Assembly: GCA_019187365.1 (NCBI GenBank)
Contig: JABARE010000007.1
Coordinates: forward strand, 1 to 64,000
Length of the DNA stretch: 64,000 bases
Direction: 5' to 3'
DNA from: Saprospiraceae bacterium
GTDB taxonomy: Bacteria > Bacteroidota > Bacteroidia > Chitinophagales > Saprospiraceae
This document shows, one piece after another, positions 26,283 to 35,900 of this stretch. Positions within the stretch are counted from its first letter, which is position 1, and every line of letters begins with the position of its first letter. The notes under the pieces are model-generated. The model saw nothing but the letters and a program-made list of their open reading frames with translations. It was not told the DNA's origin and did no database searches. A program made the position numbers and the translations under genes.

Positions 26283-26516
26283 TTTAGGGCACCTCTAATA
26301 ACCCACTATTGCGCCAGCCAGCCCGCACAGGCTAATGCGCGAAATGAATTTAGCTTCACAATACTTCGTTGCGGTTCAGTCAGGTATTGCTCCACATAGC
26401 TTCCTTCACCGCGCCTCGTCTTGTTTCCCTAAATTCATTCTGGCATCAACAGGGAGTGAAGAGAGGCAGCCCTTTTCATTCTGGCATCAAAACTGAGTTA
26501 TTCGAGGAACCCTTAA
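26283..26516. mobile_element. MITE-like element, copy C (inverted orientation)
   Basis: The element spans 26287-26512 and lies in the opposite orientation to copies A and B. The left end is GGGCACCTCTAATAACCCA and the right end reads inward as GGGTTCCTCGAATAACTCA. The flanks are TTTA and TTAA. It contains one full core module and an extra GATGCCAGAATGAA word separated by GGGAGTGAAGAGAGGCAGCC, the same internal spacer found in copy A. Confidence 0.8.
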
Positions 26517-26805
26517 TTTTGCCATCCTGAGCAACGTCACTGTCGCCTTGAAAGCCCTGCGCAAGTTTATTCCCACCACCCTGAACGGTTTGTTTCCTCT
26601 GTTCCATTCCGTCCATAGGTTCCTGGACCCTCAATCTGAAAAGAGCAATGCACGGTATGAGGGCCACTTCTTTAACCGGATGCTATTCAGGGATTATAAC
26701 ATCATCGAAACCGAAGATGATGACGGTATCAACATGCGGCTCGTTTGCAACGAAAGGGATTCCGTGTACCGTGAGATCACCTGGCTGCTCAAGTCACTTG
26801 GTTAA
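26517..26805 (+). pseudogene. 3' remnant of an unidentified gene cut by MITE copy C
   Basis: An open frame with coding character emerges directly from the right end of the MITE (FAILSNVTVALKALRKFIPT) and ends with TAA at 26803. An in-frame ATG at 26548 would give only 85 residues. No family was recognised. No matching 5' half is visible on the other side of the element, so the upstream part may have been lost. The remaining bases to 26939 hold nothing clear. Confidence 0.45.
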
Positions 26806-26939
26806 ACTAAGGTCGACAGCTTCGGTGTCAAACCGGGTGCGTTTTCGGGAAGAATGTCCACACCACCGAAAATTATGAAATGCTTGTCATCGCCGGAAAG
26901 AGATCCGGCAAGGGCATGACCGGTCATAACGGAACATTT

Positions 26940-28022
26940 CTATTCTGTTTCGCGGCTCAGCACCCGGCGCAGAAAAGGCAAAAAGACCTCTTCTGCCAGT
27001 CGGCCATAATCATACCTCATGGCCTTTTCCCGGATGGCGTTGCGGTCGAACGCATCAAAACCTTGAACCATGCGGTAGAGTCCTTCGCAAACGCTGGTTT
27101 CGTCGTCACCGATGAGGACCCCGCAGTTGGGATCGACGATCTGCCGGTTGCTCTGCGTTGCCGTAGCCAGCACGGGCATACCGTGCATGAGGTATTCAAA
27201 GGTCTTGGTCGGCGGTTGCGCGTCGTATTTCGGAAGCACCGGTACATAAGAAAGGCCGGCATTGCACCGTTGAAAAACGGCTTCCAGGGCACCCCCGCGC
27301 AATTCTCCGATAAATTCCACCTGGCCATGCAGATCCGGTTCGCCGATGGCGTGGCGCAGCGCCGCTTCATCGTCTCCTGAGCCGTAACCGACTATGGTAA
27401 CATGCACCTTCCTGTTCCCGTCGGATCCAAGGAAATATTGCCGGAGTCCCCTCAGAAAAACGTCGAGCTTTCTTCCCGTCAGGATGCCGACGTACAACAG
27501 TTTAATGTCGTCTCCCGGAAGATATGGCGACAGATCTGCCCGGGCAGATCCAACCGGAATAATTACGAACGTTCGTTTGTATCCGATCCTCTGCGCGAGT
27601 TCGCCCGAAACGAAACTCACGTTCCGGAACGGTGAGAGCTCGGCGAGCATCATGGCGTTGAGCAGGCGGTTGATCCATTCGCGTCGCTCGACGAATCCCG
27701 TGCGGACATCCGCGATCATAGGCACCCGCGGAAAAGCCAACTTCAACGTGCTGCACAACGGTGTGTAGCAAACGAAAACCACGTCGTACCGGTTGCGGCG
27801 CAATTCTGCGATGCATGCGCCAAAAAAGCACAGGTTGCGCAAAAGGGCGTTGCCCGACTTTACCGGATGAAGAACGCGCACCTTTCCGGCAGGCCTTTCC
27901 GGCTTGCGCTCGTCACAACCGATGTAGCTCACTTCGAAATGGGCCGTGAGTTCATTGCAGTAATGGTATGCATCCGTATGATAACCATACTGGCTGACGT
28001 CGACCCACAAGAGTTTATTCAA
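26940..28022 (-). CDS. Family 4 glycosyltransferase
   Basis: A GT-B fold protein of about 360 residues. The start chosen is the TTG at 28022, giving MNKLLWVDVSQYGYHTDAYH; it overlaps the end of the upstream gene by eight bases and avoids an overlap of about 100 bases that the longer frame would need. The C-terminal nucleotide-sugar region includes LLYVGILTGRKLD, EFIGELRGGALEAV and PTKTFEYLMHGMPVLAT. It contains a dispersed-palindrome copy at 27563-27582 in its coding sequence. The specificity is unknown. Confidence 0.85.
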   Translation of the reverse strand: MNKLLWVDVSQYGYHTDAYHYCNELTAHFEVSYIGCDERKPERPAGKVRVLHPVKSGNALLRNLCFFGACIAELRRNRYDVVFVCYTPLCSTLKLAFPRVPMIADVRTGFVERREWINRLLNAMMLAELSPFRNVSFVSGELAQRIGYKRTFVIIPVGSARADLSPYLPGDDIKLLYVGILTGRKLDVFLRGLRQYFLGSDGNRKVHVTIVGYGSGDDEAALRHAIGEPDLHGQVEFIGELRGGALEAVFQRCNAGLSYVPVLPKYDAQPPTKTFEYLMHGMPVLATATQSNRQIVDPNCGVLIGDDETSVCEGLYRMVQGFDAFDRNAIREKAMRYDYGRLAEEVFLPFLRRVLSRETE

Positions 28023-29184
28023 TGCAGAGGGTTTCTGTTCCGGATTCAATGCCGTCCAGCATCCGGACGGTGCTCTCCCAGGTGTATCCCTGAAGGACGT
28101 GCCGGTGAAGGGCATCGGCCATGTTGCGGCGAAGCCCGGGATCGCGCAACAAGGTTTGGAAAGCCTCTTTCAGCGCTTCGGGGTCAGGCAATGGCAAATG
28201 GATGCCGTGTCCGCCACCGGCGAGGAGTTCGCGCGTCCCGCCCTGGCCTGTGGCGACGACGGCGCAGTGGTGGAGTCCTGCCTCCAGTAAGACCGTGGGC
28301 AGCCCCTCGGGATGTATGGATGGTAAAACGACGACGTCGATGGAAGCGAGCAGGGCCATCATGGACGGATGGTCCAATGCGCCCAGCCAGTGAATGTTAT
28401 TGTCGCAGGAAGCTTCTACCCTTTGTCGCAAGGGCCCGTCGCCCGCAAGAAACAGGTGCGCTTCCGCGTGTTCCTGTACAAGCATAGCAAAGGCTTCCAG
28501 CATGGGCAATATCCCTTTTTGCCCGATAAACCTTCCGGCGTAACAATAACACACCGCCGACGGGGGCAGGCCGAATTCGGTGCGAAGGTCCCGGGGAATC
28601 ACTTTTGCGTCGTCGCAACAGACGCTGTTTGGAAGTACGCCCGAGGGGCTTATACCAAAATGCTTCAGCCATTGAGCACTGGCCATCGACACTCCATAAA
28701 ATAGTGGCCGGTATCTCCAGCGCAGCATGCGGGTGAACAGGTGTTCGTATATCCTGCCGGCTGCATCGGCAAGTGCATTTTGCACGGTGAGGTGTTGGGA
28801 TCCGTGTTCGACGACGATGGCGCGGAGCCCCCATTTTTTTGCGAGGTGGAGCGCGTAAAGGCTGTGAAAATAAAAGCGCGCATTGACCACGAAAAAGCCA
28901 ACGTCGAGTGCTTTCATTTGGTCCTGAAGCTCGTGAGCCCTTTTATGGTGGACCAGCGGGATGGGGTAGCGTTGACGGAACGCCCTGGCAACGGGAATCC
29001 GGAAAAGGTGAATGCCATCCGCGATTGCATAACCTGCCTCACCATCCGTTGCCGAGGTGAGCACAGCAACCCTTCTTCCGCTTTTGACAAGTTGCCTTGC
29101 CATGCTTTCGGCATATCTTTCCACGCCTCCGATGTGTGGAGTAAAAAAGGGAGTGCAGATGCAGATGCATTTATTCCGGACCAT
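28015..29184 (-). CDS. Family 4 glycosyltransferase
   Basis: The protein has about 389 residues from the ATG at 29184 (MVRNKCICICTPFFTPHIGG, with the GG loop of GT4 enzymes). It overlaps the upstream gene by 14 bases, which supports this start over the longer frame to 29301. The C-terminal half has YAGRFIGQKGI, FLAGDGPLR and PSIHPEGLPTVLLEAGLHHC with the E-x7-E pair (E at EGLPTVLLE). It is part of a three-gene overlapping minus-strand operon of glycosyltransferases. Confidence 0.9.
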   Translation of the reverse strand: MVRNKCICICTPFFTPHIGGVERYAESMARQLVKSGRRVAVLTSATDGEAGYAIADGIHLFRIPVARAFRQRYPIPLVHHKRAHELQDQMKALDVGFFVVNARFYFHSLYALHLAKKWGLRAIVVEHGSQHLTVQNALADAAGRIYEHLFTRMLRWRYRPLFYGVSMASAQWLKHFGISPSGVLPNSVCCDDAKVIPRDLRTEFGLPPSAVCYCYAGRFIGQKGILPMLEAFAMLVQEHAEAHLFLAGDGPLRQRVEASCDNNIHWLGALDHPSMMALLASIDVVVLPSIHPEGLPTVLLEAGLHHCAVVATGQGGTRELLAGGGHGIHLPLPDPEALKEAFQTLLRDPGLRRNMADALHRHVLQGYTWESTVRMLDGIESGTETLCIE

Positions 29185-30043
29185 TGCGGGGCAGGTGCTT
29201 GCGTATGCTCGAAAGCTGTTCGGCAATGAGTCCCAGTAAAAAAAACACGATGCCGGCAAAAATCCCGAGAAGGCTACCCGTGGTGACGCCCCGGCCAGCA
29301 AACAAAATCGGCAGCCCTACGCACAGGCCGATCGCCGTGCACATTAAAGCAAGCGGCAGAAAAATCCTGGCGGGATTGAAGAGGATCACGATGTTGAGGA
29401 TCTCCATGACCGTCTGAAAAGCTGTCTGCATGCCTATGGTGCTCGATCCTTTTTCCCGGGCCATCACGGAAATGGGGTGCTCGAGAACGAGGTGGCGGTT
29501 GCTGATGAAGACCAGGGTGATGATGTCGCTAAACGACATGGTATTGGGGGCAAGGTGGAGGTATTGCTGCAACAGTGCCGTCCGGTAAACTTTCATTCCC
29601 GAATTGAGGTCATGCACCGGTACCTTCATCATCATCCGGGCCACCGCCCGGATCAGAAATTTGCCAATTCCCCGCAAACGGCTTGCCGGTGGAAGCCCCT
29701 TGCGGGATCCCACTACGAGGTCGGCATCGCGCTCGCGCAACAGGGAGAAAAGTCGTTCAATGTCTTCCAGTCGGTGTTGACCGTCTGCGTCCATGGTGGC
29801 GCAGTATTCCGTATCGCAATGCCGTGCGGCCGTTTTCAGCGCCGCGCCGTAACCCCGGTTGAGTTTGTGCCGAAAAAAGTGAAATCCCGGCTCGCCGGAA
29901 AGCGCTTCACAGAGAACGCGGGTGTCGTCTTTCGATCCGTCGTCGACAAGCAGGAGCCTCCACCCCCTGGCTCGGCAAAACGCCAGCGCATCGGGAAGTA
30001 AGGCCGTCAGGTTTTCTCCCTCGTTGTAAGCGGGCATGAGCAC
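29171..30043 (-). CDS. Family 2 glycosyltransferase, dolichol-phosphate-mannose-synthase-like, membrane-anchored
   Basis: The protein has 290 residues and starts with GTG at 30043. The N-terminal GT-A domain shows LMPAYNEGENL, LLVDDGSKDDT and TMDADGQH (the metal site), then HDLNSGMKVYR, as in the polyprenyl-phosphate sugar transferase group. Two C-terminal transmembrane helices lie at about residues 220-245 and 252-275. It probably loads a sugar onto a polyprenyl phosphate carrier. First gene of the minus-strand glycosyltransferase operon. Confidence 0.9.
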   Translation of the reverse strand: MLMPAYNEGENLTALLPDALAFCRARGWRLLLVDDGSKDDTRVLCEALSGEPGFHFFRHKLNRGYGAALKTAARHCDTEYCATMDADGQHRLEDIERLFSLLRERDADLVVGSRKGLPPASRLRGIGKFLIRAVARMMMKVPVHDLNSGMKVYRTALLQQYLHLAPNTMSFSDIITLVFISNRHLVLEHPISVMAREKGSSTIGMQTAFQTVMEILNIVILFNPARIFLPLALMCTAIGLCVGLPILFAGRGVTTGSLLGIFAGIVFFLLGLIAEQLSSIRKHLPRNGPE

Positions 30044-30179
30044 TGTGAGCTGCCCATCTCCTTTCGTCTGGTTGAGTATAGCTGTTTTGATGCAGCGAAA
30101 ATACTTCTTTTTGGCTGCGCCCGTAGCGCTTTGCGCAGGGAGCTCATCCTTGCCGTGAACGGTTCAGGCCCTGTATGAA

Positions 30180-30596
30180 TCAGTTGTTCCTGGCTCCCTG
30201 GCGAATCCAGAGCAGGATGCGTTCGACGTCGTGAGGAGGAAGGGGCCCCGATGGGGGCATCTGGATGGGATTTCCGCTCAGGTATTGGTAGAGCAGGCTG
30301 CCCTCCGGATTGGCGGGAAGCACATAAGGTGCCCGGAATCCCGTTTGCAACAATTGTTCGTATGAGCAACAGGGCAGCAGGTTCAACTTCTGGTTGGCGG
30401 CACCATGGCAGGGCGTGCAATAGGCATTGAATACCGGCTGGATGTCGTTTGCATAACTGAGGGAATCTGCCGGAGTGCCGGGATCCTTCACCAGCGGTCC
30501 TTCGTCGCTTTCACAACCGGAAAATAACCCAGCCATAAAATATGCAGCGGCAATGTAGCCTGAAGAAATGCGCAAAATTCGTAGAAATTCGACCAT
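30180..30596 (-). CDS. Small lipoprotein with a CXXCH heme site
   Basis: The protein has 138 residues with a lipobox ending LFSGC (Cys28) and one CTPCH site (Cys60, Cys63, His64), followed by MPPSGPLPPHD, which could supply the axial Met, and a C-terminal ILLWIRQGA helix. This pattern occurs in planctomycete-type cytochrome c domains. It is a paralogue of the next gene upstream, sharing QLL-x-G-x-x-APYV and LWIRQGA blocks. Last gene of a four-gene operon. Confidence 0.85.
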   Translation of the reverse strand: MVEFLRILRISSGYIAAAYFMAGLFSGCESDEGPLVKDPGTPADSLSYANDIQPVFNAYCTPCHGAANQKLNLLPCCSYEQLLQTGFRAPYVLPANPEGSLLYQYLSGNPIQMPPSGPLPPHDVERILLWIRQGARNN

Positions 30597-30602
30597 GGCG
30601 GA

Positions 30603-31070
30603 TCAATTGTTAAGGGCTCCCTGTCGAATCCAGAGTAGCACCGAGTCAATTTTTTCGGAAGGCCAGGCGGGCCCACCCTGAGGCATCAGCAATTCTTCCC
30701 CCCGGAGGTGCCGGATGAGCAAACTGCTTTCGGGGTTCGCCGGATCTACATACGGTGCATGGTATCCGTCGGTGAGCAACTGGTTGTAGGACACCGGTGG
30801 GCGCAGGTCGAGTTTGGGATGGGAGGGGTTGTGGCATCCCTGTACGCAGCCCTTCGCCAGCATGGGCTTGATAAAATTATTGTACGAAAGGGTGTCGCCG
30901 GCAGGCGGATCCACCACCGTATCGCAGGAGTGACCGTGGTCTCCGTGCCCTTCCAGGATCAGCGGTCCCTGGTCTTTTTCGCAGGAGGTCAACCCTGTGA
31001 TAAGGAGCGCAGCTGCCCCACAGGCTGCCAACGGTGAAACCGTTAAACGAACGATTGTTAGTTTTTTCAT
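30603..31070 (-). CDS. Small lipoprotein with an unusual CXXXCH heme-like site
   Basis: The protein has 155 residues with a lipobox ending LTSC (Cys30). After a His-rich stretch (GHGDHGHS) the heme-like site reads GCVQGCH (Cys75, Cys79, His80), with three residues between the cysteines instead of two. The rest resembles the downstream paralogue (APYVDPANPESSLL, LLWIRQGALNN). CX3CH sites are rare but can bind heme; alternatively, heme may be lost here. The start overlaps the upstream gene stop as ATGA. Confidence 0.82.
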   Translation of the reverse strand: MKKLTIVRLTVSPLAACGAAALLITGLTSCEKDQGPLILEGHGDHGHSCDTVVDPPAGDTLSYNNFIKPMLAKGCVQGCHNPSHPKLDLRPPVSYNQLLTDGYHAPYVDPANPESSLLIRHLRGEELLMPQGGPAWPSEKIDSVLLWIRQGALNN

Positions 31071-31981
31071 TTTCTCCAGTACGTTCTTTGCATGTTAAAT
31101 CCAAGCAGAAAGTGTCCATCCAGCAGATCCGCCGAACGGGTGGTGTAGATCTGGCTTTCGAGTATCCGCGATGCGTTGCTCAGGAACAACTGGAATACGT
31201 GTCCGGCGGTTCCAAATTCCACCCCCACGGAAAAAGGGTCTATGAAATTTGCCGGCCGGTTGTTGAAGACCCGCGCATATTCGAAGATCAGAGCGCTGCT
31301 GAATCCCAGTTTGTAACGACCGCCTGCCGACAACGCCATGGTGAGGTTGTCATGGCCTGCAGGGACGAGGTTTTGGTATACGAAAACCGGCGTGAGCTGC
31401 AGGGACCAGCGCTCCGACAATTTCGACGAAACGATGAGCTGTGTATTGTATGCCAGTCGGTGCGCAAATTTGTACCGGAAGGGTGTGACGGAATCGCCGA
31501 AGTAGGCATTGGGCGGAACGGTGGGAAAGTCTTCTGTTCGCAAGGCAACATTGGCGTAGGCTGCCAGCGACACCGGCATTTTCCAGTCGTTGGTTTGTTG
31601 CGCAAACAGGTATTTTCCTTCGAGGTCGAGGGTTTTGGAGACGTTGGTCCTGCCCAATTCCAGATAGAGCCGGTCTGAGAAACTCCAGCCCAGGGCAAGG
31701 CGGATGGCAGATGGCAGGTCGAGTCCGAGAAATTGCTCTGCCAGAGAGGAATCCAGCCCAACCGTGCCGAAGCGATGCTGGATTTCAAAATACCAGGAAC
31801 GCGCCGGCTGGATTTTCGTAGTCTGAGCGTTGATGAGCTGCGTACCGGTAAACACAAATTCGACCGGTGAAGACCCCGTTTCCTGCGATGGGCTCACAGG
31901 TTCATCCTCCTGCGCAAACAGGCTGGGGATCAAACAGCCCAGACAAAACCATACAAGCAAACACTTGTTAGTATGATGCAT
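31067..31981 (-). CDS. Outer-membrane beta-barrel protein, DUF5777-like
   Basis: The protein has 304 residues with a signal peptide ending LFAQ. Alternating-hydrophobicity strands fill the rest, with family-like blocks FTGTQLINAQTTK, FEIQHRFG and GVEFGTAGHVFQLFLSN. DUF5777 barrels are commonly encoded beside multi-cytochrome operons in Bacteroidota; the role is not established. Here it is embedded among three cytochrome-type genes, suggesting an outer-membrane partner of periplasmic electron carriers. Confidence 0.82.
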   Translation of the reverse strand: MHHTNKCLLVWFCLGCLIPSLFAQEDEPVSPSQETGSSPVEFVFTGTQLINAQTTKIQPARSWYFEIQHRFGTVGLDSSLAEQFLGLDLPSAIRLALGWSFSDRLYLELGRTNVSKTLDLEGKYLFAQQTNDWKMPVSLAAYANVALRTEDFPTVPPNAYFGDSVTPFRYKFAHRLAYNTQLIVSSKLSERWSLQLTPVFVYQNLVPAGHDNLTMALSAGGRYKLGFSSALIFEYARVFNNRPANFIDPFSVGVEFGTAGHVFQLFLSNASRILESQIYTTRSADLLDGHFLLGFNMQRTYWRK

Positions 31982-31986
31982 GGCTG

Positions 31987-32382
31987 CTATTTTTTAAAGG
32001 TGCGTATGTAGTGTACGAGGTTCCATCGCTGATCCGTCGTCAGGGAATGCTTGTAGGGCGCCATGGTACCTCGCCCTTCGGTGATCTTCCAGTAGAGCGC
32101 GCCATCCGTTTGCTTCTGCACGGAGGCTGCTGCAAAATTGGCGGGTTTGGGATTCAGCGCCTGTGCTGCCGGACCATTGCCCGTACCGTCGGCGCCATGA
32201 CAGGTCTGACAGATGGAGGAAAAGACTTTTTTAGCATCCTTCATTCCTGCATCGCTTTTCTTCACCGGATTGGCCACTTTGCTGGCAGAAGCCGGAGCTA
32301 CCCAGGGCTCTTTGCCTCCCTGGAACGACATAAAACCGGCGGCAATCGCTGCCGCCACCGGGACCATTAGACTATATTTCAT
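31987..32382 (-). CDS. Class I cytochrome c, periplasmic
   Basis: The protein has 131 residues with an N-terminal hydrophobic signal and one heme site, CQTCH (Cys58, Cys61, His62), in the typical CHGADGTGNGPAA context. A distal Met is likely in GTMAPYKHSL, and the C-terminus is WNLVHYIRTF. It is the first gene of the operon, four bases upstream of the DUF5777 gene. It is likely a soluble electron carrier. Confidence 0.92.
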   Translation of the reverse strand: MKYSLMVPVAAAIAAGFMSFQGGKEPWVAPASASKVANPVKKSDAGMKDAKKVFSSICQTCHGADGTGNGPAAQALNPKPANFAAASVQKQTDGALYWKITEGRGTMAPYKHSLTTDQRWNLVHYIRTFKK

Positions 32383-32935
32383 TAATTGTCAATTGTTTAT
32401 AATACAAATTGGGTCAACGCCCCCGCCCCTCCTCCGGTTGAAAGCCATCCGGCCGTGAAGTAAGTAAACGCTCACTCGCAAAGATAATACATTAGAGATA
32501 TCAACGTCCTTTTTCTTCGTTTCGTTCCTGGAATGCCTTTGCAACTTTCTGAACGTTGGGCTTTGGCTTGCTGGCATCTGGCGGTCGTTCCTGTCTATTT
32601 TGGGAGTCGTTTTCTCCGGATGGAGCAAAAAACGACGGAGCATTTTCCATCCAGCAAAAAAAAATCGGGAGTCCGGGAAACACATGGCAAAAAAAAAATG
32701 CATTGCGCTGCGCACATCAACCTACTGAACATTTGCAAAAACTTGCATGCGAAAATTTATAAAAAAACATTTGGCGGTCTCGCTGCAATGCGTCTACATT
32801 TACCACTGGAAAAACGAAGTAAACAGCAGATCGCTGTATCTTTTCCGGGCCTGTCATTTAACACCCTGCTCAGAATTCGCCCCATTTAATCTCCTGCTCA
32901 GGCTCGCGGCTTTTATCTGATCATACCACAGTATT
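32383..32935. other. Gene-free intergenic region between divergent genes
   Basis: This 553-bp stretch separates the cytochrome operon from the large secreted protein gene. It contains A-rich runs (32656-32700) and no frame with coding character. Promoters for both flanking genes should be here; I could not fix either with confidence. Confidence 0.4.
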
Positions 32936-35900
32936 ATGCGAAAAACGATTACCCCCCTATCGTTGGGCATGCTCGTTTGCCTGACCCTGCTCACGTCTGT
33001 TCATGACGCCATTGCGCAACCGGCTAAGTCGCAAGACCCGACCTTGCCACCGTCTGCGAGCAACTGCGTGCAGCCTCCCGTCATTCATTGTCCACCACCA
33101 TTTAATGCGTGTCCCGGCACTTCTCTTGACCCGGACGTAACGGGATGGGCAAAAGTGCAGGCGGCACAGCCCGAATGCCCCAAGCCGAATCTCAGTTACA
33201 GCGAGCGCACCCTCCAGCAGGGCACTTGCGCCAACAGCCAGCTGTTGCAGCGCATCTGGACAGCTTCAGATCCTGCCGATCCAAGCCTTCGCTCCTTTTG
33301 CATACAATACGTCAGTTCACTGGACACCCTTGCCCCGCATTTCTCCCATTGCCCCCGGGATACCGTCATCCTCAGCAACGAACACTGCGTAGGCGTGTTC
33401 CGCTGGGAAATGCCTTGTTTGTCGGATGGCTGTGGCAATTTTGAATTGCTTTCCAGCCATCCCAACGGCGGCGAGTTCGCCATTGGCCATCACCTCATCC
33501 TGCTCACGGCAACCGACGAATGCGGCAATACCGCCAACTGCCAGTTCAAACTCGAAGTGCTTGAAAACTGCTGTCAGCATCCTCCCCGGCTCTCCTGCCC
33601 ACCGGATTATGCCGGCTGCCCCTCGCAATCATCCGATCCGTCCGAAACCGGATTTGCCGTTGCCACAAAATCCTCTCCCACCTGCAATGATCCCATCGTT
33701 TCGTTCCAGGATTCAATCTTACATACTAACATTTGTTCGTTTGTTATACTTCGCACGTGGAAGGCAACGGATCCCGACAACCCCGAACTTCACACTTCGT
33801 GCGTGCAGCACATCGCGCTCGAAGACCATACTCCGCCCACCATCACCTATTGTCCTCCCTCGGTCACCGTATCGTCTGACGAGCATTGCGAAGCAGTCAT
33901 AAACTGGAACGATCCGGTCGCTACTGATGGCTGTGGCACCGCACAGGTGACGACTTCCCTGCCAAAGGATTTCAAATTCCAGCTAGGCGTAACGGGCGTC
34001 GTGGTGATCGCCACCGACGCTTGCGGAAATACGTCCAAATGCGAATTCGTCATCACGGTCACCGAAAACTGCTGCAAGCAGGTCCCCACCATTCAGTGTC
34101 CGTCCGACTACAACACCTGCCCCGGGGCATCGATGGATCCCGCTTTTGCCGGAAGGCCTACCATTCAGCCTGGCGGCATCCATTGTCCTCCACCCCTGGT
34201 AGGATTCAGAGACCTCGTGCGCGATTCCTCTGCCTGTTTCCGCAACATGACACGTATCTGGACGGCGACCGATCCGGTGAACCCGGCATTGACTTCACAT
34301 TGTTCGCAAACATTGCGCGCAGAGGATCACCAGCCTCCGGTCATAAGCAATTGCCCCCCGAACGTCACCGTGCAATCTGACGAACATTGCGAAGCAGTCA
34401 TAAACTGGAACGACCCGGTGGCCAGCGACGGTTGCGGTGATGTTCAGGTCACCACATCGCTTCCGAAAGATTTTAAATTTCAACTTGGCGTTACGGGTGT
34501 GGTGGTGATCGCCACCGACGCCTGTGGAAACACATCCAAATGCGAATTCGTCATCACGGTCACCGAGAATTGCTGCAGGGAGAACCCTGAAATTCTCTGC
34601 CCGGCAGACTACACGGATTGTCCGGGGGGATCCCTGGATCCGTCCGTCACGGGTAGACCCCAGGTAATCCTTGCTTCGCCCAGTTGCCCGGACGCGGTGC
34701 TGGAGTATAAAGACGACACCCTCGTTTTGGAGCCCTGTCGTTTGCAGATCGCGCGCGCGTGGACTACCTACATTCCGGGCAAAGAGCACTTGCGCGCGTC
34801 CTGTGTGCAGCAGTTGCGTTACCAGGACGATGACGAGCCCTATTTCACATTTTGTCCTCCGGACCAGCACGCTCCCTCCGACCCGGACTGTCAGGCAAGC
34901 GTTTCCTGGCGTGCACCCGTCGCCAAAGATGCTTGTGGCGGAGTGACCCTTCAAAGCAGCCACGTTTCGGGTTCGCGCTTTCCGATAGGATCAACGTCCG
35001 TTCAGGTCGTGGCCACGGATGCCTGTGGCAACACCTCGTCGTGCTCTTTTCAGGTAAGCGTTGCAAACAACTGTTGCCAGGATCCTCCTTCCCTGGTTTG
35101 TCCGGCAGACTTCACGGGATGTCCGGGGACGTCGACTGACCCATCCGCCACGGGCACTGCAACCGCACTTCCCGGTGGGGCGCACTGTGGACAACCCCTG
35201 CTGAGTTACCGCGACAGCATTTTGGTGCAAGGCCCTTGCAACACGGAATGGATCCGCATTTGGGAAGCCAGGGATCCCGTTTTCCCGGAACTCGCAGCGC
35301 GGTGTGAGCAGCGCATACGCCTGGCAGACCGCCAGCCTCCGGTCATTACCTATTGCCCGCCTTCACGCATCATTGCTTCCGGTCCCAACTGCGAAATCGT
35401 CGTGGGATGGGATGATCCCCAGGCGAGCGATGCCTGTGGAAATGTACAGATCAGCACTTCGTTGCCCAAAGACTTTTCCTTTAAACTTGGGATTACCGGT
35501 GTGGTGGTCATTGCAACCGATGCCTGTGGCAATACATCCAAATGCGAATTTGTCATCGACGTAATCGAAAACTGCTGCAACGACGCACCGGTCATCACTT
35601 GTCCTCCCCATTATCAGGATTGCCCGGGAGCAGACATCGACCCTGCAATTACCGGCACCGCTACGGCAAAGCCGTATCACAAGGCCTGCAGTCCGGCGAC
35701 GATCACCTATACGGACATACTCAACTTTACACACGTTTGCAACCTGTCTGTGGACCGCATCTGGAAGGCGACCAATCCCAAAAACAATGTTACTTCCCAA
35801 TGCATCCAAAACATCCGCCTGATCGACACGACGGCACCGGAATTTCTGAGTTGCCCCGGCGATATCACCGTAGATCCCGGATACGATTGCCGCGTACCCG

